Shown here: positions 59,173 through 64,000 of the stretch, in pieces
Layout: each line of letters starts with the position of its first letter
Numbering within the stretch: the first letter of the stretch is position 1
Origin: Papio anubis
Lineage: Eukaryota; Chordata; Mammalia; Primates; Cercopithecidae
Assembly (NCBI RefSeq): GCF_008728515.1
Contig: NC_044986.1
Span: forward strand, 51,572,855 to 51,636,854
Length of the DNA stretch: 64,000 nt
Direction: 5' to 3'
Translations under genes and position numbers: made by a program
The notes under the pieces: model-generated
Told to the model about the DNA's origin: nothing
The model's database searches: none
What the model saw: only the letters and a program-made list of their open reading frames with translations

Positions 59173-61326
59173 TAAAAATAATATACCATTTTCATTTAAT
59201 TGCATATAGTCATTTGTTGAAAACTAATTAAGCATATGTAAAAATCTCCTTTTGAATTCTCTATTCTATTCTATTTTCTATCTTGTTGACAATATCATAC
59301 TTTTTTTTCTATCACTCAAATCAGGTAGATCTAGTCCTCCAACACAGATCTTTTTCAAATCTGATCTGGCTAAGATAAGTACTTTATATATGTATGAGAA
59401 TCTTAAAATCAATTTGTCAATTTCTACCCAAAAGCCAGTTAGAATTCTAACTGGAATTGCATTATATCTATATAGTAATTAGTGACTAATTAACATTTTA
59501 ACAATATTGAGTTGTTTTACTTATTAACACAGTATATTTTCCATCACTATGGAAATAAAAGTCTTCTTTAACTTTTCTCAGCAGTTTTGCAGTTTTTAGC
59601 ACACAAATCTTTTATATCTTTTCTCAGATTTATCTCTCAGTATTTCATATCTCAGGTCTCTATTGTAAATAAAATTGATTTTAATTTCATTTCCCATTTG
59701 TTCATTGCTAACATACAGAATAGCAGTAATTGTTGTACATTGTTCTTTTGCCTTGCAACATTGATAAAAATCATTTATAAGTTCTACTATCCTTATAACA
59801 CATTCCACCTAAATTTTCTCCATGGGTATTCATGTTTTCTGCAAATAAAGTCATTTTTGTTTCTTCCATCCCAATTGGATGATTTTTATTTATTTTTAAT
59901 TTCTTATTGATCTGACTAGAATGTCTAGTACAATGTCAGCTAGTTGAATAGAGTAGACATTTCTGCCTTGTTCCAGCTATTAGAAGGAAAATACTGTATC
60001 TTTTACCATTTTGAGGCTTTTATAGATACTACAAGTAAAATCTCATATACTATTAGTTTGTTGAAAGTTACTGAATCACAATAGATTCTGTTCAAATGCT
60101 TTTTCCTTGTCTATTGCAATAATCATAAAAATTTTCTTTTTAGTTTTCCTTTATTGTGGTTTCATTAATCGATTTGTCTAATGTTAAACTAACCTTTCAT
60201 TCCCTATAAAAACTCCTGTTTGTCATGATGTGTTACTTTTTCAATGTATTGTTATATCCGTTGTGCTAAAACATTAACAATTTTTTCATTAGTTTCATGA
60301 TGGATGCATGTCATTCATTTTCTTATCTTCTAAAGTGTTTTTCTTAGTTTTGTATCAGGGTGGTTTTACAGAATTATTTCAGCAAGGTTTACCTCCACCA
60401 TAATGTCTTGGAATATGTTGTGTATCATTGTTGTTATTGTTTCCTGGAATGTTCAGTGCACTTTAACAGTGAAGTTACCTGTAATGGAGTTAAATTTGTT
60501 GAGGTTTTTTGCACAAACTCAATTTGTTAAATAGATATTCAGTATTCATGTTATCTATTTATTCTTCAGGGTACTTGAGTAGTTTGTTTTCAAAGAATGT
60601 GTCTATTTATTCAAAATTGTCTCACAGTTGGCATAAAGTTATTATTAGATTTTAATATCTGTATAATCTCTGGTGATGTCATTTATTCATTCTTGATGTA
60701 ATTTGCTTCTTCTGTTTCCTGATCATTCTGGTTGAGGTTTATCAATTTTATCGGTCTTCTCAAAGTTTTAGCTTTGATTTTTTATTAATTTTCTCTATCA
60801 TTTTTCTATTTATTGTTTACAACCCTTATCTTAATATAGCCTTTATTGTGCTTCTTTCAACTTGCTCTCTTTTTTTATTTAATTAAGATGTAACATGAAG
60901 CCACTAATTTTATATATTTCTTCTCTTTTTATATAGGGGTGTGGTACCATCGGTTTTCTCCTAAGTATTGTTATAGTGGATTTCCACAATTTTACACTGT
61001 GTTTTAATTTTCTTAATTCTAAATATCTCTAGATTAACGTTCAATGTTTTTGTTAAATCAATTAACACATAATTATTGAATTTGATTCAATAATTTGAAA
61101 TAATTATGTAAAAGTGTGTTCTTTAGTGTCTAAGTAGTTGTGGAGGTTCTAGAAACCTTTCTGTTACTGGTTTCTGCTTTAATTTAGTTTTAATCAGAGA
61201 ACATACTTCATATAACTTGAATTATTTTAAGTTTTTTGATACTTGATTTACGTCTTAGAATGTGGTATATTTTAGCTTATTTCTACAAACATTCAGAGAG
61301 AATGTCTTTGAGTTCTGTAGAATGAT

Positions 61327-61366
61327 GTGTTTGACCTAATCAATTAGTGTTTGACCTAATCAATTA
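61327..61366. repeat. Perfect 20-bp tandem duplication
   Basis: GTGTTTGACCTAATCAATTA occurs twice back to back (61327-61346, 61347-61366) inside the L1M. Confidence 0.95.
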
Positions 61367-62160
61367 AAGCATTCTTTAACTTTAATAATTTGTCATCTAC
61401 CTATCCCATCAATTACTGTGAAATTATCATTGAAATTTAAGAATATAATTGTGTATTTATCTATTTCTTCTAGAATATCTGCCAGTTATCATTTCGCATC
61501 TCTGTTAGTATGTATAAAAAATTCAGGACACTTATTGTACTAGATGAATTGAGTTCTCTATCATTATGAAATGATCTTCATTCTTGTAATAGAATTGGTT
61601 CTGAAATCTACTCTACCTGTATTTTTGCTCTTAAATTGACTACAGCTATCTTTTTATTAGTGTTAATGCAATACATACTGCATTATAGATACATACATAT
61701 GTATAAATTCTCTCTCTCAGAGAGAGAGCACTATGTGTTCATATTTAAAGAAGTTTTTTGACAACATATTTTAGGGCTTACTTTTTATTCAATCTGATAA
61801 ATTTTGTCTTTTAAATGGTATAACTAGGTCATGTAAGTTTAACATGATTTTTAAAAGCTTTAAGTCTGTATTGTTTCCTATTAAAATATTGTTGTTATTG
61901 TTTTATACATTTTGTGCACTCTCATGAATTACATTTTTTGTATTCTATTTTATTTCCTTTATTGGTTTATTTTTTTATTAATACCCATTTTTCCCATTGT
62001 TTTTCCATTTTCTGATAATTTGTTGGTCTACAGTATTACCTACCTTAGTTTAAATTAATGTGACATTCTATCATTTTACAATGAACGTGAGAACTTACCA
62101 TGTCATTCTTTATTTTCTCCTCTCCAACCTTTGTGCAATTATTGTCACATATTTGACTTC

Positions 62161-63109
62161 TACACATTCTACAAACCCCACATTATATTGCTATTACTGT
62201 TACAAACAGGCAATTATCCTTTAAAGGCATTTTTATAATACAAAAAATCTGACATATTTACCCATGTAGTAACCATGTAGTAACATTTAAATTTCAATTC
62301 CAAATAGATTCAATACAAAAAAAATGTATATATACAACAGCTTTAAGTAAATCAAAAATTAAAATAGTGAATTTTTGTTGAAATGTTTGGTGACCAGATT
62401 ATTCGCTATCTTCTTGAACGAAATGAAATCTTCTCACTGTTGTCTTTAATTTGTTTTTTTTTTTTTAATGTATGGAATTGCAATCACAATGAAACAGAAA
62501 CAGCATAGCTTGTTTCCTGCCTACATAAAATCTTCTTGTCACGACTAAGGCTCCATCTCTCACTTCCAGAGTGTTGCTAATTTATGCTACTTGTGTTTCT
62601 TAAAAATTACATCTGTGAGCTCTGAGGGAAAAAATTCAGGTCATAAAGCTAATAATTAGGACTTCCAAAAACTTAAAAACTTTAGCTAATTGGATATCTG
62701 ATATCATTGGAATTAAAATTAATTTGAAATTCTAAAACTGTTAAACCTAATTATTTTCAAAATAGCAATCTACGTGGAATGTGCATGCTCCAAGCAAATC
62801 TCTTAAGACAAATTTTCTTGTTATTACATTGTCCCACTAACTAAAACACAGTAAATGAGTAAGCTATTTCTGTGTTTTCCAAAATTTTATGTTACTTTTA
62901 ATGGAATATTTCATGTATTCAAAAAGGAATGACAATAATACTAATAAATTTGAAACCCAAATGTCATCCCCGTAAAAAATTTAAAAAAAGAGCCCATATA
63001 GATTAGTAAAGCCTCTTACACAAATCTCCATGATTCCATTTCCCTCCTCTTTATCTTGTGGGTAACTATTATTCTATGCGTGAAGGTTGTCATTCTTATA
63101 TATATTGTT
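62161..63109. other. Unassigned AT-rich DNA
   Basis: A T15 run occurs at 62454-62468. No element or gene recognised. Confidence 0.35.
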
Positions 63110-63830
63110 CCCAACAAACACTTATCTAAGCTCTAGGGAGACTGTAGTAAATAATACTGTAAACATCTTCATGCATATATGTTTTGTCGGATTGTGAGAA
63201 GTACTATGAAAAATAAAGAAAGCAAGAGTAATTGGGATAGGCAGAGCTATCATTTAAACACACACACACCCCACACACAAATCTCTCCAGTTATATACTC
63301 CTTCATTGACCTCATTGATCAGTGGATATTTCAGCAGGAATTGGAAGAAAGTAAAGGCATGTGGATATTTTGCAAAACAGAATTACAGATAAATGTTCAA
63401 AGATCTAAATCAGAACAATCTGTGTTTTTAAAATGAGGCTGGTGTGGCTGAGAAGAATGAGTTTTGGGTAAACTAGAAGATATGAAGTCACAGATTAATT
63501 GGGGTAGACAATATAAATATGATGTTTTAATAGATTTTGATTTTATTCTGAATGCTATGGAAGGCATTGCAGGGTTCTGAGTGGAGGATTGATATTTTCC
63601 AATTCACACTTCAAGAAAACACTTTGGCAGCTGTTGAAAACGTATTATTGGAAGGCAAGGTTGAAAAGTTGGAGACTTGTTTGGAGACTATTACAAATAT
63701 GCAGGTAAGAGAACAATAGTGACTTGGGACCTATTACAAATATGCAGGTAAGAGAACAATAGTGACTTGGGACCAAGTGGTAGGGATACAAATTAGATTG
63801 ATTCTGGGTATAATATGAAGAGATATTTCA
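63110..63830 (-). mobile_element. L2 LINE copy, antisense
   Basis: 'acacttatctaagctctag', 'gagaagtactatgaaaaata', 'aggctggtgtggctgagaag', 'tgctatggaaggcattgcag' with 'ggttctgagtggaggattga', 'cactttggcagctgttgaaa' and 'tgacttgggaccaagtggta' follow the antisense L2 order. A CA-rich low-complexity tract lies at 63257-63279. It contains an exact 43-bp duplication. The 85-codon frame at 63179-63436 is within it. Confidence 0.74.
63688..63773. repeat. Exact 43-bp tandem duplication
   Basis: The unit beginning CTATTACAAATATGCAGG and ending AGTGACTTGGGAC occurs at 63688-63730 and again at 63731-63773 with no difference. Confidence 0.97.
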
Positions 63831-63869
63831 GAGTTTTTCTGGTGCTTTAGATATCTGATATAAAACATA

Positions 63870-64000
63870 CATTTTTCCTTACACACTGCCAGCAGAAATG
63901 TAAATTAGTTTTATCATTGTGTAAAGCTGTGTGGCGATTACTTGAAGAACTTAAAACAGAAGTAGCATTCAACCCAGTAATTTCATTATTGGGTATATAC
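63870..64000 (+). mobile_element. L1 fragment running off the window end
   Basis: 'cacactgccagcagaaatg', 'taaattagttttatcattg', 'tgtggcgattacttgaagaa' and 'attattgggtatatac' match sense L1 near the end of ORF2. The element continues beyond base 64000. Confidence 0.88.

Larger units (their letters stand above)
58810..62160 (-). mobile_element. Long decayed L1M ORF2 segment, antisense
   Basis: Reversed L1 ORF2 can be followed for about 3.2 kb: 'aagccaaggtcaaaaatatg', 'agagcaccacttgttaaaaa', 'gtcaatttctacccaaaagc', 'attagaaggaaaatactg', 'gtatcagggtggttttacag', 'atttgcttcttctgtttcct', 'tcagagaacatacttcatat' and 'ttagtatgtataaaaaat'. It lacks the 3' UTR on the left and the 5' end on the right. 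Many stops and indels destroy ORF2. A truncated Alu is inserted at 58917-59082, and two small rearrangements (59106-59172, 61327-61366) are visible. Confidence 0.85.

Noticed and set aside
1..64000. CRISPR arrays, operons, prophage or restriction systems
   Set aside because: No spaced direct-repeat array, no prokaryotic coding density and no ribosome-binding-site pattern; the content is that of a primate nuclear genome.

Overview
This window looks like AT-rich intergenic or deep-intronic nuclear DNA from a catarrhine primate (ape or Old World monkey). The evidence is the repeat content: AluS and AluY SINEs, primate-age L1 3' ends, MIR and L2 fossils, ERVL-MaLR and ERV1-type LTRs, Tigger1, MER2 and MER5A DNA transposons, and many dinucleotide runs. 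The AluY at about 2.5 kb carries two bases that I associate mainly with Old World monkey Alu subfamilies, so human origin should not be assumed.

I find no functional protein-coding gene, no rRNA or tRNA gene, no CRISPR array and no prokaryotic-style operon. The longest open frame is 166 codons and lies across an LTR/LINE boundary. The frames that resemble proteins are fragments of transposable elements: the ORF2 tail of an L1, pieces of the Tigger1 transposase, and reverse-transcriptase fragments of two L2 copies.

Layout. 0-5 kb: unassigned AT-rich DNA, a young AluY, an (AGAT)11 run and a 5'-truncated L1. 5-16 kb: MIR and L2 fossils, two related LTRs in the same orientation (the second inserted inside an older MLT1-type LTR), an AluS, a complete MER2 and a second MLT1-like LTR. 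16-25 kb: an old L1M, a large Tigger1 (itself hit by an Alu and sitting inside an older LINE-like repeat), MER5A, and another LTR inserted in the same kind of old LINE-like repeat. 25-40 kb: a compound TG/AG microsatellite, AluS copies, a 1.6 kb antisense L1 with a triplicated 40-bp segment, and two L2 copies facing opposite ways. 40-58 kb: mostly unique DNA, including two repeat-free stretches that could be conserved non-coding elements (about 40.4-40.8 and 54.3-54.7 kb), plus L1M, hAT-like fragments and a third LTR of the same family. 58-64 kb: a long, decayed antisense L1 ORF2 with a truncated Alu inside, an L2 with an exact 43-bp tandem duplication, and the start of another L1 running off the end.

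The elements do not work together as a system. Their nesting gives a relative age order: L2 and MIR first, then MaLR, Tigger1, MER2 and L1M, then the ERV1-type LTRs and AluS, then AluY. I saw no convincing new biological system. The items most worth checking are local rearrangements (fold-back replacement, exact tandem duplications, inverted L2 pair) and the two candidate regulatory stretches. Repeat names rest on recalled family consensus sequences, not on a search.
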